Positions 54,538 through 62,155 of a stretch of 64,000 bases of DNA are shown here, piece by piece. Both the position numbers and the translations under genes were made by a program. Origin of the DNA: Jutongia huaianensis (GTDB lineage: Bacteria > Bacillota > Clostridia > Lachnospirales > Lachnospiraceae). Where the stretch lies: the NCBI RefSeq assembly GCF_014384985.1, contig NZ_JACRSX010000008.1, forward strand, positions 61,595 through 125,594, written 5' to 3'. Positions within the stretch are counted from its first letter, which is position 1, and every line of letters begins with the position of its first letter. The notes under the pieces are model-generated. The model saw only the letters and a list, made by a program, of their open reading frames with translations, was not told the origin of the DNA and made no database searches.

Positions 54538-55425
54538 TTACCGGTTGTCTTTCTTTTGACATGAGGTTCCCAGAAACTGATAGTGGATCGCATCCTTCGG
54601 ACAGGCCTTTATACAGGCTCCGCAGCGTATGCATTCCGGATGATCCGGTGTACTGCACACATCGACATCCATCTTACATGATTTAGAACATTGACTGCAT
54701 CCGATGCATTTGCTGTTATCCACGGAAATATTCAGAAAGCTGATCTTATTAAATAATGAGTAGATCGCACCAAGAGGACAAATCCATTTACAAAAGGGTC
54801 TGTAAAATAAAATACTAAGCACAACCACTGAAATTAAAATAATACATTTAAAAGAAAAAAGCTTTCCAAGTGCAGAGCGGATAGCGGCATTTCCAAGTGA
54901 GAGTGGTATCGCACCTTCCAAGACTCCCTGTGGGCAGATATATTTACAGAAGAACGGGTCGCCCATTCCTATAGAATTCGTTACAAGCAATGGTAAAAGT
55001 ATGACGAAAACAATAAGAATGAGATATTTCAGGTATCTGAGCGGTTTCAGTCCGGCTGTTGAAAATTTTTTTCCGGGAATTTTATGAAGTAAATCCTGAA
55101 ACCATCCAAATGGGCACAGAAAGCCACATATAAATCTGCCAAGCGTCACACCGAGCAAAATAAAGAATCCGGTTATGTAATATGAAAATCTGAATCCGGA
55201 TGATCCGACAACCGCCTGAAAGGCACCGATTGGGCATGCACCTGTTGCGGCTGGACAGGAATAGCAGTTCAGGCCGGGTACACATACTGTTTTAGCATTG
55301 CCCTGATATATTTTTCCCTGAAATAAATTGGGAATATGGATATTGGTCAGCAGTGTCGCTGCTGCCTGTATCCAACCGCGTATTCCGGCTGTTTTTTTTG
55401 ATAATATCGTTTTTTTCTTATCCAA
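54538..55425 (-). CDS. NapH/polyferredoxin-like 4Fe-4S membrane protein
   Basis: 295 residues. About five membrane helices with cysteine motifs: CVPGLNCYSCPAATGACP (Cys48, 54, 57, 64), three CxxxCP motifs (C100/C104, C160/C164, C212/C216) and two ferredoxin sets at the C terminus (C240-243-246-250 and C265-268-271-275). This is the NapH/YccM-type family that moves electrons across or along the membrane. The start is the TTG at 55425, overlapping the stop of the CXXC peptide gene by 8 bp. With the TlpA-like gene it probably forms an electron path from the cytoplasm to extracellular thiols (inference). Confidence 0.9.
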   Translation of the reverse strand: MDKKKTILSKKTAGIRGWIQAAATLLTNIHIPNLFQGKIYQGNAKTVCVPGLNCYSCPAATGACPIGAFQAVVGSSGFRFSYYITGFFILLGVTLGRFICGFLCPFGWFQDLLHKIPGKKFSTAGLKPLRYLKYLILIVFVILLPLLVTNSIGMGDPFFCKYICPQGVLEGAIPLSLGNAAIRSALGKLFSFKCIILISVVVLSILFYRPFCKWICPLGAIYSLFNKISFLNISVDNSKCIGCSQCSKSCKMDVDVCSTPDHPECIRCGACIKACPKDAIHYQFLGTSCQKKDNR

Positions 55426-55558
55426 TTCCTACACACTCCAGACATATTTTAATTGCTTTTCCAAGTACGACCGCTGCTTCCCCCCTGACTGCACCGTAGC
55501 TCATCATAGTGATCCCTGAGATGAGCAGAACAATCTGACATGTTTTTTTGCATTTCAA
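55418..55558 (-). CDS. CD1871A-type CXXC peptide (46 residues)
   Basis: A 46-residue frame on the minus strand, below 60 codons and easily missed. It starts with TTG behind a strong AAGGAG site 8 bases upstream, has one membrane helix (about 8-22), a YGAVRGEAAVVLGKAI middle and ends with ICLECVGIG. The CLEC and the VRGE-x-x-VV-x-KAIxICLEC pattern match small proteins named CD1871A family CXXC motif-containing protein, recalled from memory. They are commonly next to polyferredoxin genes, as here. The 8-bp overlap with the next gene shows translational coupling. Role unknown; perhaps a redox or assembly partner. Confidence 0.82.
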   Translation of the reverse strand: MKCKKTCQIVLLISGITMMSYGAVRGEAAVVLGKAIKICLECVGIG

Positions 55559-55589
55559 GATAATGACGCTCCTTTTTTTTGTTGTATTA

Positions 55590-55618
55590 TTGACCAGCTG
55601 ACTTTTGCATTATACAAT
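55590..55618 (+). promoter_or_regulatory. Promoter of the second two-component operon
   Basis: TTGACC (55590-55595), 17-bp spacer, TACAAT (55613-55618). It lies in the short divergent gap between the CXXC peptide gene (minus) and the regulator (plus). The gap is only 100 bp, so both directions share it. Confidence 0.6.
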
Positions 55619-55628
55619 ATACATTGTA
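55613..55628. promoter_or_regulatory. Inverted repeat over the -10 box in the divergent gap
   Basis: TACAAT-ATAC-ATTGTA, arms of 6 bp around a 4-bp centre, covers the -10 box of the plus-strand promoter. It could be an operator acting on one or both divergent promoters. Confidence 0.4.
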
Positions 55629-55658
55629 AAATTATTGTTAAGAAGAAGGGTGTATATT

Positions 55659-56339
55659 TTGAGATTATTAATTGTTGAGGATGAGAAACAAATATGTGAT
55701 ATGGTTGCAAAAAGCCTGTATCACGCCGGATATGAGGTGGATACCTGCTATGATGGGGGAGAGGCCCTTGAGTGTATACTGTCGGAGAATTATGACCTGA
55801 TCGTTTTGGATCTGAACCTGCCCGGGATGGATGGAATGGAGATCCTAAAGGAACTTCGGAAGGAAAATGACGAGACAAAGGTTCTTATATTATCAGCAAG
55901 AGGACAGATTGTGGATAAGGTGGAAGGACTGGATGCGGGAGCAAATGATTATATGGAAAAACCATTTCATCTACAGGAGCTTGAGGCGCGTATCCGAAGT
56001 CTGACAAGAAGGCAGTTTGTGCAGAAAAATATATGTCTGGAAAGTGGAGAAATAAAGTTTGATACGATACGGCGTGAGGCGTATGCAAAAGAAAAAAAGG
56101 TTCCACTGACAAGAAAAGAATATGGTATTCTGGAATATTTACTTCTCAATCAGGGAAGACCGGTCAGTCAGGAGGAACTCATAGAGCATGTCTGGGATGC
56201 TTCGGCAGACAGCTTCAGCGGAGCCATCAGAGTGCATATGTCTTCCCTCAGAAGAAAGCTTAAGGCTGAACTGGGTTACGATCCCTTGATCAACAAGGTA
56301 GGAGAGGGATATAAAATACGGGAGGAATCGGAACGATGA
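55659..56339 (+). CDS. OmpR-family response regulator, divergent from the redox operon
   Basis: 226 residues. The receiver domain has EDE near residue 7, the phospho-acceptor Asp in LIVLDLNLPGMDGMEIL (about residue 51) and the Lys of NDYMEKPFHLQELEAR. A winged-helix domain follows (VPLTRKEYGILEYLLLNQGRPVS, IRVHMSSLRRKLKAELG, VGEGYKIRE). The start is the TTG at 55659, with AGAAGGG 8 bp upstream. The kinase gene overlaps it by 4 bp. Divergence from the polyferredoxin/TlpA operon suggests that the operon is its target. Confidence 0.9.
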   Translation: MRLLIVEDEKQICDMVAKSLYHAGYEVDTCYDGGEALECILSENYDLIVLDLNLPGMDGMEILKELRKENDETKVLILSARGQIVDKVEGLDAGANDYMEKPFHLQELEARIRSLTRRQFVQKNICLESGEIKFDTIRREAYAKEKKVPLTRKEYGILEYLLLNQGRPVSQEELIEHVWDASADSFSGAIRVHMSSLRRKLKAELGYDPLINKVGEGYKIREESER

Positions 56340-57478
56340 AAAGAATGTCGTTGCAGTGGAGGCTTACATGCATCACTACATTGTGTATTGCAGTGATATG
56401 TGGATGCCTGACAATGTTTGTTTATAAAAACGGTGTACATTATATTGATTCCCTGCAGGGGACGGTTGAATCCCAGGGGGATGATAAAGGGGGCAATGCG
56501 GATGAAATCTATATCAGCATTCCGGATGATAAGTGGGATGAGTTTGCAAATGAATTTTCTGTTCAGGTGTACAATAATAAGGCAGACTACAAAAGAAACA
56601 GCTTGATAATTTCGGTTTTGCTGGCTCTTTTTGGAGGAGTTGCGACTTATTTCATAAGTGGGCATGCTCTCAGACCAATTAGCGAGTTCTCCGACAAAAT
56701 AGAAGAGGTGCAGGCTCAAAATCTGTCTGATTCCCGAATGGAGGAAAATAATGTTAAAGAATTGAACCAGCTTAGCATTTCATATAATAGGATGCTGGAA
56801 CGCTTATCAGATGCATTTGAAGTACAGAGGCAGTTTACGGCAAATGCAGCACATGAGCTTCGTACGCCATTAACATTAATGCAGGTACAGCTGGATCTAT
56901 ACAATTCTTCCGGGCATCCGGGAAATGATGAAGACACATTACAGACGATCAAGATGGTTACAGAACAGAGCGACAGATTAAACAAGATGGTAAAGACACT
57001 TCTTGATATGAGTGAGCTTCAGACGGTGGGAAGGGATGACAAAATTATGATCGCTGCCGTTGTGGAAGAAGTTTTGGTGGACTTGGAACCTCTTGCACAG
57101 GAAAAGAATATAAGGCTCATTGGAAAATGTGGGGATATTACGATGATGGGAAGTGATATTCTGATTTACCGGCTTGTATACAATCTGGTTGAGAATGCCA
57201 TAAAATATAATCATTTGGGCGGTCAGGTCACAGTCACTGTATGCCGGAAGGAAAAGCAGGTTTCTTTATCGGTAGAGGATACGGGAAGTGGAATACCGGA
57301 GGAACTTAAGGAGAGGGTGTTTGAACCATTCTTTCGCGTGGATAAATCCCGAAGCCGTGAGCTTGGTGGTGTAGGACTGGGACTTGCTCTTGTTCGAGAA
57401 ATTGTGCGGGTACATGATGGAAGGATTGCCATTAAGTCAAAGCCGGCAGGAGGAACGATTTTTGAGGTGATATTATGA
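56336..57478 (+). CDS. Sensor histidine kinase, divergent from the redox operon
   Basis: 380 residues. First helix about 11-33, a short outer loop of about 50 residues, second helix about 86-108, a HAMP region, HisKA with NAAHELRTPLTLMQVQLDLY, then HATPase with NLVENAIKYNHLGGQVTV, EDTGSGIPEE and GVGLGLALVREIV. The start overlaps the regulator stop by 4 bp (ATGA), and its own stop overlaps the PfkB gene by 4 bp. The small outer loop suggests that it senses a membrane or small soluble signal. Confidence 0.92.
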   Translation: MKRMSLQWRLTCITTLCIAVICGCLTMFVYKNGVHYIDSLQGTVESQGDDKGGNADEIYISIPDDKWDEFANEFSVQVYNNKADYKRNSLIISVLLALFGGVATYFISGHALRPISEFSDKIEEVQAQNLSDSRMEENNVKELNQLSISYNRMLERLSDAFEVQRQFTANAAHELRTPLTLMQVQLDLYNSSGHPGNDEDTLQTIKMVTEQSDRLNKMVKTLLDMSELQTVGRDDKIMIAAVVEEVLVDLEPLAQEKNIRLIGKCGDITMMGSDILIYRLVYNLVENAIKYNHLGGQVTVTVCRKEKQVSLSVEDTGSGIPEELKERVFEPFFRVDKSRSRELGGVGLGLALVREIVRVHDGRIAIKSKPAGGTIFEVIL

Positions 57479-58278
57479 ATAAAATTAAGCTGACGGCACT
57501 TCCTTGTATATGTGCAGATATTTTTTATGGTACTGACATAATCAGACCGGGAGGAGAAGCCCTGAATTTTGCTGCTCATGCCTCGCACTTTAAGAATGTA
57601 GATGTTATACTTCTGGGGATTGTCGGTAAAGATAAATATGCAGAAGTGATAATGGATTCCATAGAAAAGCTTGCGCTTGATAAAGATCATATACGCATTG
57701 ATGAAAGATATCCAACTGCCAATAACATGACATATCTTACAGAATCAGGTGACAGGTATTATAAAGACGATTCCTGGAATGGACAGATTCTCGATAACAT
57801 CGTACTCAATGATAATGAAATCAAAATCCTATCAGAATCCGATGTGGTCTTTGTTCATTTTCTGGCCTCGTGTTTTTCACAGATCATTGAACTGAAAAAA
57901 ACATCTGGCTTTAAACTTGCGGTAGATTTTGATGTATATAGAGATTTTGCAGATATGGAACGGCTTGTCCCGTATGTTGATTTCTTTATGATAAGCGGCT
58001 CGGAAGAACTCCTGCCGAAATTCAGAAAGTTATCGGACAAATACCGTTGCCTGTTTAATATATCGCTTGCAGAGCGCGGAAGCGTTACATACTTTCAGGG
58101 ACAGGAATTCAGGGTACAGGCGGTGGAAGTTGAGAGTATCATTGACACGACAGGCTGCGGCGACAGCTATCACGCTGGATTTGTCTGTTCATATATGCTT
58201 GAAAATGATATTGAAAAAGCGATGGAAACAGGCTCCAAAATCGCAGCAGAAACATTAAAGCATTATGGTGGATTCTGA
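57475..58278 (+). CDS. PfkB-family carbohydrate kinase (fructoselysine 6-kinase-like)
   Basis: 267 residues, ribokinase fold. The substrate part has GGEALNFAAHASHFKNVDVILLGIVGKD near the N terminus, and the second PfkB signature is DTTGCGDSYHAGF with the catalytic Asp (about residue 225-235). It resembles FrlD-type fructoselysine 6-kinases, but no deglycase or transporter for such sugars is near. The gene is coupled to the histidine kinase by a 4-bp overlap (ATGA), an unusual partner for a two-component system. Exact substrate uncertain. Confidence 0.82.
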   Translation: MNKIKLTALPCICADIFYGTDIIRPGGEALNFAAHASHFKNVDVILLGIVGKDKYAEVIMDSIEKLALDKDHIRIDERYPTANNMTYLTESGDRYYKDDSWNGQILDNIVLNDNEIKILSESDVVFVHFLASCFSQIIELKKTSGFKLAVDFDVYRDFADMERLVPYVDFFMISGSEELLPKFRKLSDKYRCLFNISLAERGSVTYFQGQEFRVQAVEVESIIDTTGCGDSYHAGFVCSYMLENDIEKAMETGSKIAAETLKHYGGF

Positions 58279-58328
58279 TCAGGAAAAGCATGATATCTCC
58301 ATAGCCTAGCATTTTTTAAGATTACTTT

Positions 58329-58357
58329 TTGATTTTTTGGATAGGCAATAACATAAT
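58329..58357 (+). promoter_or_regulatory. Promoter of the WYL regulator gene
   Basis: TTGATT (58329-58334), 17-bp spacer, CATAAT (58352-58357). It lies in the 100-bp gap after the PfkB gene and 22 bp before the WYL gene start. Confidence 0.45.
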
Positions 58358-58378
58358 GAAATAAATGGGAGAATTGAA

Positions 58379-59299
58379 ATGAAAATTGATAGAATACTTG
58401 GGATAATTATTTATCTTTTAAATCATGACAGGGTTTCGGCTAAAACATTAGCCGAAAAATATCATGTATCTGTCAGGACAATTCAGCGGGATATGGTAAA
58501 TATTGCATCTTCTGGCATACCGATATATTCGGATAGTGGAAAAAACGGTGGATATTCTATTTTACCTACATATAAATTAAAAAATACAAATATTAAAAGT
58601 GATGAACAACAGATGATTATTAAAGCATTAGAAAGTTTATCAACTTCATATACGAATCATACATTAGATTCCATTATTGAAAAATATAACTCCATTATTG
58701 GCAAGGAAGGTGGACAAAGGATTTTTTGGGATTTTGGTGTAACAAAAGAGAATCAACAGGTTCAGAATGTTAATAAAATATTGGAGCCTGCGATAGCGGA
58801 GAAGAAATACATTTCTTTTCATTATAGAAATGCCGGCGGAAAAGAATCTGATCTGACAGTGGAACCTTTAGCAATACATTATAAATGGTATGCATGGTAT
58901 CTATTTGCGTATAATGACGAAAAGAAGCAATATTATACTTATAAGGTTGCAAGAATGAGAGATGTTGAAATGTTAAACAGAAAATCCATAATTGATCATG
59001 GAGACATCGAAAGTCATATGAAAGAAAGTGAACAAAATTATTATAAAACATGTATAAATATAGAAGTGCATTTTAAAGAACGGGAAAGCAGTTTAATACA
59101 GGAATATTTTCCAGATTGCCAAATAGAAAAGGTGAAAGATGGGATGTGCAGAATATTTATTGGTGTACCGGCGAAGGAACGTTTATGGAAAGCCCTTTTA
59201 TTAAGCTTTGGAGATCATGTGAAAGTAGTAGCCCCAGAGGAATATAAAAAAGAATTAATTGATATTGCAGAAAAATTTTTATCTAATTATGACAGCTAG
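58379..59299 (+). CDS. WYL-domain transcription regulator (YafY type)
   Basis: 306 residues. An N-terminal winged HTH (RVSAKTLAEKYHVSVRTIQRDMVNIASSGIPIYSDSGKNGGYSI, about residues 19-62) is followed by a WYL ligand-sensing domain (about 135-225; AIHYKWYAWYLFAYNDEKKQYYTYKVARMRDVE) and a C-terminal WCX region. It is AT-rich in codon choice, unlike the housekeeping genes. A drug-efflux-type MFS gene follows 68 bp downstream, so it probably controls that pump. GGGAG precedes the ATG. Confidence 0.88.
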   Translation: MKIDRILGIIIYLLNHDRVSAKTLAEKYHVSVRTIQRDMVNIASSGIPIYSDSGKNGGYSILPTYKLKNTNIKSDEQQMIIKALESLSTSYTNHTLDSIIEKYNSIIGKEGGQRIFWDFGVTKENQQVQNVNKILEPAIAEKKYISFHYRNAGGKESDLTVEPLAIHYKWYAWYLFAYNDEKKQYYTYKVARMRDVEMLNRKSIIDHGDIESHMKESEQNYYKTCINIEVHFKERESSLIQEYFPDCQIEKVKDGMCRIFIGVPAKERLWKALLLSFGDHVKVVAPEEYKKELIDIAEKFLSNYDS

Positions 59300-59367
59300 T
59301 TGTCGTAATGAAATGTTACAATGAGCCCCGGAACTTTTGAAACAGGCGAAAGAGGGGAAAACGATTT

Positions 59368-60660
59368 ATGAAAAGAACGGAAAATAAGATGTATAATTTT
59401 ATGCTCTTTTTTATCAGTCAAACAATATCGGAATTAGGAACTTCCATGACCGGATTTGCAACTGTGATTTGGATGTATTCTAACAGTGGACAGGTGATGT
59501 CATCATCTTTACTGGCAATCTGTAGTACGGTTCCTTATTTAACGGTAAGTCTTTTTGGGGGAGCGGTTGTTGATAAAACGAATAAGAAAAAAATTATGCT
59601 TATTTGTGATTTGATTGCTGCAGTGGGGTCTGTAATCCTCCTGAGCTGTTATAGTTTGGGATATTTACAGTTATGGGTATTATGTCTGGTAAATGTAATC
59701 AATGGATTTATGAATGCATTTCAAAATCCTGCTTCTCAGGTTGCGGTAACCTTATTGGTGGATGAGAAAGATTATGCAAGGATTGGTGGGGTTCAATCGA
59801 CAATGGGAGCAATGGTTGGTATATTTCAGCCGATTCTGGCAACCACAATTCTTAATGTATTTGGCTTGCAATGGATTTTAATCGTTGACTTATGCACATT
59901 TTTCTTTGCATTTTTCGTATTATTATTTGTTGTGGAAATACCGGATGAGATCTCTTCGGACAATCAGACATCCTTTTCGGAAATATGGAATGGGTTGAAA
60001 GAAGGAATTGACTTTATAGCTGGCAATCGGCCGATTTTGATGCTTTTAATTATGTATTGCATTTTGGAATTTATAGGGGCAATTTCATTTGACAGTATGT
60101 GTACACCGCTTCTTTTGGCGAGAACAAACAATAGCGAAATAACCGTGGGGATTGTTTCATCATTTATGGCGATAGGATGCATAGCAGCAAGTGTGTTATT
60201 GTCGATCATAAGGCAGCCTTCAAAAAAGTTACCACTAATGTATCTGGGCAGTTATCTGTGCTTATTTGGTATTACGCTGTTTGGAATGGGGAGAAATCTT
60301 GTATGGTGGTGTATCATCGTATTTATTGGCTGTTTTGGAAGTCCGATATATCATACATATCAGACAATCATTATAAGAGAAAAGATTGACACTTCTATGC
60401 AAGGACGTGTTTTTTCTTTGCAGGGAATGATCACGCAGGCTTTAACTCCCCTGGGGTTTTTGGGAGGTGGGATGCTGGCAGATTATGTTTTCGAACCATT
60501 TATGAAGAAGATGTATTCGAAACGAAACATAATAACTTTTCTGGTTGGCAGGCAAAACGGCTCCGGAATAGGATTAATATTTGTTCTTGCAGGGGTAACA
60601 GGGATTATTGTACTAACGATCATGAAATGTAATCCTGCTATAAAACAGTTGGACCGGTAA
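59368..60660 (+). CDS. MFS efflux transporter (MefA-like family)
   Basis: 430 residues with about twelve membrane helices. It is a major facilitator of the drug-efflux branch related to macrolide exporters: ISQTISELGTSMTGFATVIWMY, FGGAVVDKTNKKKIMLICDLIAA (motif A-like, near residue 65), FQNPASQVAVTLLV and REKIDTSMQGRVFSLQGMITQA. The substrate is not predictable from sequence and no resistance claim is made. The pairing with the WYL regulator suggests inducible export. AGAGGGG precedes the ATG. Confidence 0.87.
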   Translation: MKRTENKMYNFMLFFISQTISELGTSMTGFATVIWMYSNSGQVMSSSLLAICSTVPYLTVSLFGGAVVDKTNKKKIMLICDLIAAVGSVILLSCYSLGYLQLWVLCLVNVINGFMNAFQNPASQVAVTLLVDEKDYARIGGVQSTMGAMVGIFQPILATTILNVFGLQWILIVDLCTFFFAFFVLLFVVEIPDEISSDNQTSFSEIWNGLKEGIDFIAGNRPILMLLIMYCILEFIGAISFDSMCTPLLLARTNNSEITVGIVSSFMAIGCIAASVLLSIIRQPSKKLPLMYLGSYLCLFGITLFGMGRNLVWWCIIVFIGCFGSPIYHTYQTIIIREKIDTSMQGRVFSLQGMITQALTPLGFLGGGMLADYVFEPFMKKMYSKRNIITFLVGRQNGSGIGLIFVLAGVTGIIVLTIMKCNPAIKQLDR

Positions 60661-60678
60661 TACAGGAGAAGGGCTTGT

Positions 60679-61038
60679 ATGCGTCTCTGTGGAATGCGCG
60701 GGCACAGTATTACCAGACTGGAAAGCAGGTTTGTATGGAATGATTATAAGATGTATGTTGCTCCATATGAGAAGGGGAAACCTATTTACTATGAATTTAC
60801 AGAGTGCTCGGTGGCAGAATTTGCCAGAAAATATGATCTGCTGGAGGTGATGCCGGCGTTGTGCAATCCGGATTATACGGCAATGGAATTACTTCACGCA
60901 AAACTGATCCGTACAACCACATGTGCAAATGGCTGCAAATGCGATTACATGATCTGCGGCGATGAGGATGAATATTGCTGTAAACATCCCGAATACAAGG
61001 ATGAACAGGGGTGTCGGCGAAATTTGCGTGGGAGATAA
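60679..61038 (+). CDS. N-terminally truncated ATC-hydrolase-like protein
   Basis: 119 residues that match only the C-terminal half of the L-2-amino-thiazoline-4-carboxylate hydrolase family (usually about 190-220 residues): YYEFTECSVAEFARKYDLLEVMPALCNPDYTAMELLHAKLIRTTTCANG and CDYMICGD are the family-like parts. The typical N-terminal half is missing. It has its own AGGAGAAGGG site and starts 19 bp after the MFS stop, so it may be a decayed gene or a short variant made after deletion. The C terminus has extra cysteines. Confidence 0.6.
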   Translation: MRLCGMRGHSITRLESRFVWNDYKMYVAPYEKGKPIYYEFTECSVAEFARKYDLLEVMPALCNPDYTAMELLHAKLIRTTTCANGCKCDYMICGDEDEYCCKHPEYKDEQGCRRNLRGR

Positions 61039-61052
61039 GAGGGGAACATGAC

Positions 61053-62006
61053 ATGATCATACAGACAGGAATGCGGACGGACATCCCGGCATTTTATTCC
61101 GAATGGCTTGTAAACAGAATAAAGGAAGGTTATGTGTTGGTCCGTAATCCATACAATCCGGTTCAGGTGACGAAATATCGTTTGTCTCCGGAGGTTGTGG
61201 ATCTGATGGCATTCTGCACGAAGAATCCGGAGCCGATGCTGAAATATATGGATATATTGAGGCCATATGGACAGTACTGGTTCGTGACGATCACGCCATA
61301 TGGAAACGATATCGAGCCAAATGTTCCGGATAAAGACAAGGTGATAGAGGATTTTAAGCGGTTATCGGATATGGTGGGAGTTGACAGTGTCGGTTGGCGT
61401 TATGATCCCATACTGACAGACCGGATCCATACGGCACAGTGGCATAGCGCAGAGTTTGAAAAAATGGCCTCCCGTTTATCCGGATATACGAAAACCTGTG
61501 TGATCAGTTTTCTCGATATTTATAAAAAAGTGGAACGGAATTTTCCGGAGGCAGGAACGGTTACGAAAAAGGACCGGATTTGGATTGGAAAAGAATTTAT
61601 CCGGATTGCAGACAGATATGGGCTGACAATCCGGCCATGTGCAGAAGGCAGCGAACTGGCAGCTTATGGAGCGGATTGCTCCGGTTGCATGACGGTCGAC
61701 ACTTTTGAAACGGCACTGCATACGCATCTGGATATTCCGAAACAGAAAATAAATCAGAGGAACGGATCCTGCGCCTGCTTTATGGGAGTGGATATTGGGG
61801 CATACGATACCTGCGGTCATTTGTGCCGGTATTGTTATGCGAATGCTAATGCGGAGCTGGTCCGGGAAAATATGAAAAGACATGATCCGAAGTCGCCGTT
61901 TTTGCTTGGAAGAAGCATGCCGGAAGATGTCATACATGAAGCAAAGCAGAAAAGCTGGATCGACGGACAGATGACATTGGATCAGTATCTGGATGAATCT
62001 ATTTGA
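61053..62006 (+). CDS. DUF1848 family protein
   Basis: 317 residues. Contains the DUF1848 pattern: MIIQTGMRTDIPAFYSEWLVNR, RNPYNPVQVTKYRLSPEVVDL, FVTITPYGNDIEPNVPDK, and a C-terminal CGHLCRYCYANAN motif (C-x3-C-x2-C), like a radical SAM or iron-sulfur cysteine set. More cysteines lie before it (GSCACFMGVDIGAYD). The function is unknown. The ATG at 61053 has GAGGGG 8 bp upstream. It starts 14 bp after the truncated ATC-hydrolase-like gene. Confidence 0.85.
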   Translation: MIIQTGMRTDIPAFYSEWLVNRIKEGYVLVRNPYNPVQVTKYRLSPEVVDLMAFCTKNPEPMLKYMDILRPYGQYWFVTITPYGNDIEPNVPDKDKVIEDFKRLSDMVGVDSVGWRYDPILTDRIHTAQWHSAEFEKMASRLSGYTKTCVISFLDIYKKVERNFPEAGTVTKKDRIWIGKEFIRIADRYGLTIRPCAEGSELAAYGADCSGCMTVDTFETALHTHLDIPKQKINQRNGSCACFMGVDIGAYDTCGHLCRYCYANANAELVRENMKRHDPKSPFLLGRSMPEDVIHEAKQKSWIDGQMTLDQYLDESI

Positions 62007-62092
62007 GGAAGCATCAACGGAATGGGATATCAAGAGACCGCTCATAAAAAGTGCAAATACACAAAAAATAGTAATGGCTATTGAAGTGAAGA

Positions 62093-62136
62093 TGATATAA
62101 TGGTAAAATATCATTACCAAATTTCGTGCCAGGCAC
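62093..62136 (+). promoter_or_regulatory. Extended -10 promoter followed by two inverted repeats
   Basis: TG-A-TATAAT (62093-62101) is a perfect extended -10 element. Just after it come TGGTAA-N7-TTACCA (62101-62119) and GTGCC-A-GGCAC (62126-62136). Both lie between the promoter and the ATPase gene, where an operator or leader hairpin could act. Confidence 0.5.
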
Positions 62137-62155
62137 AAAAATGAGGAGCGGTTTT

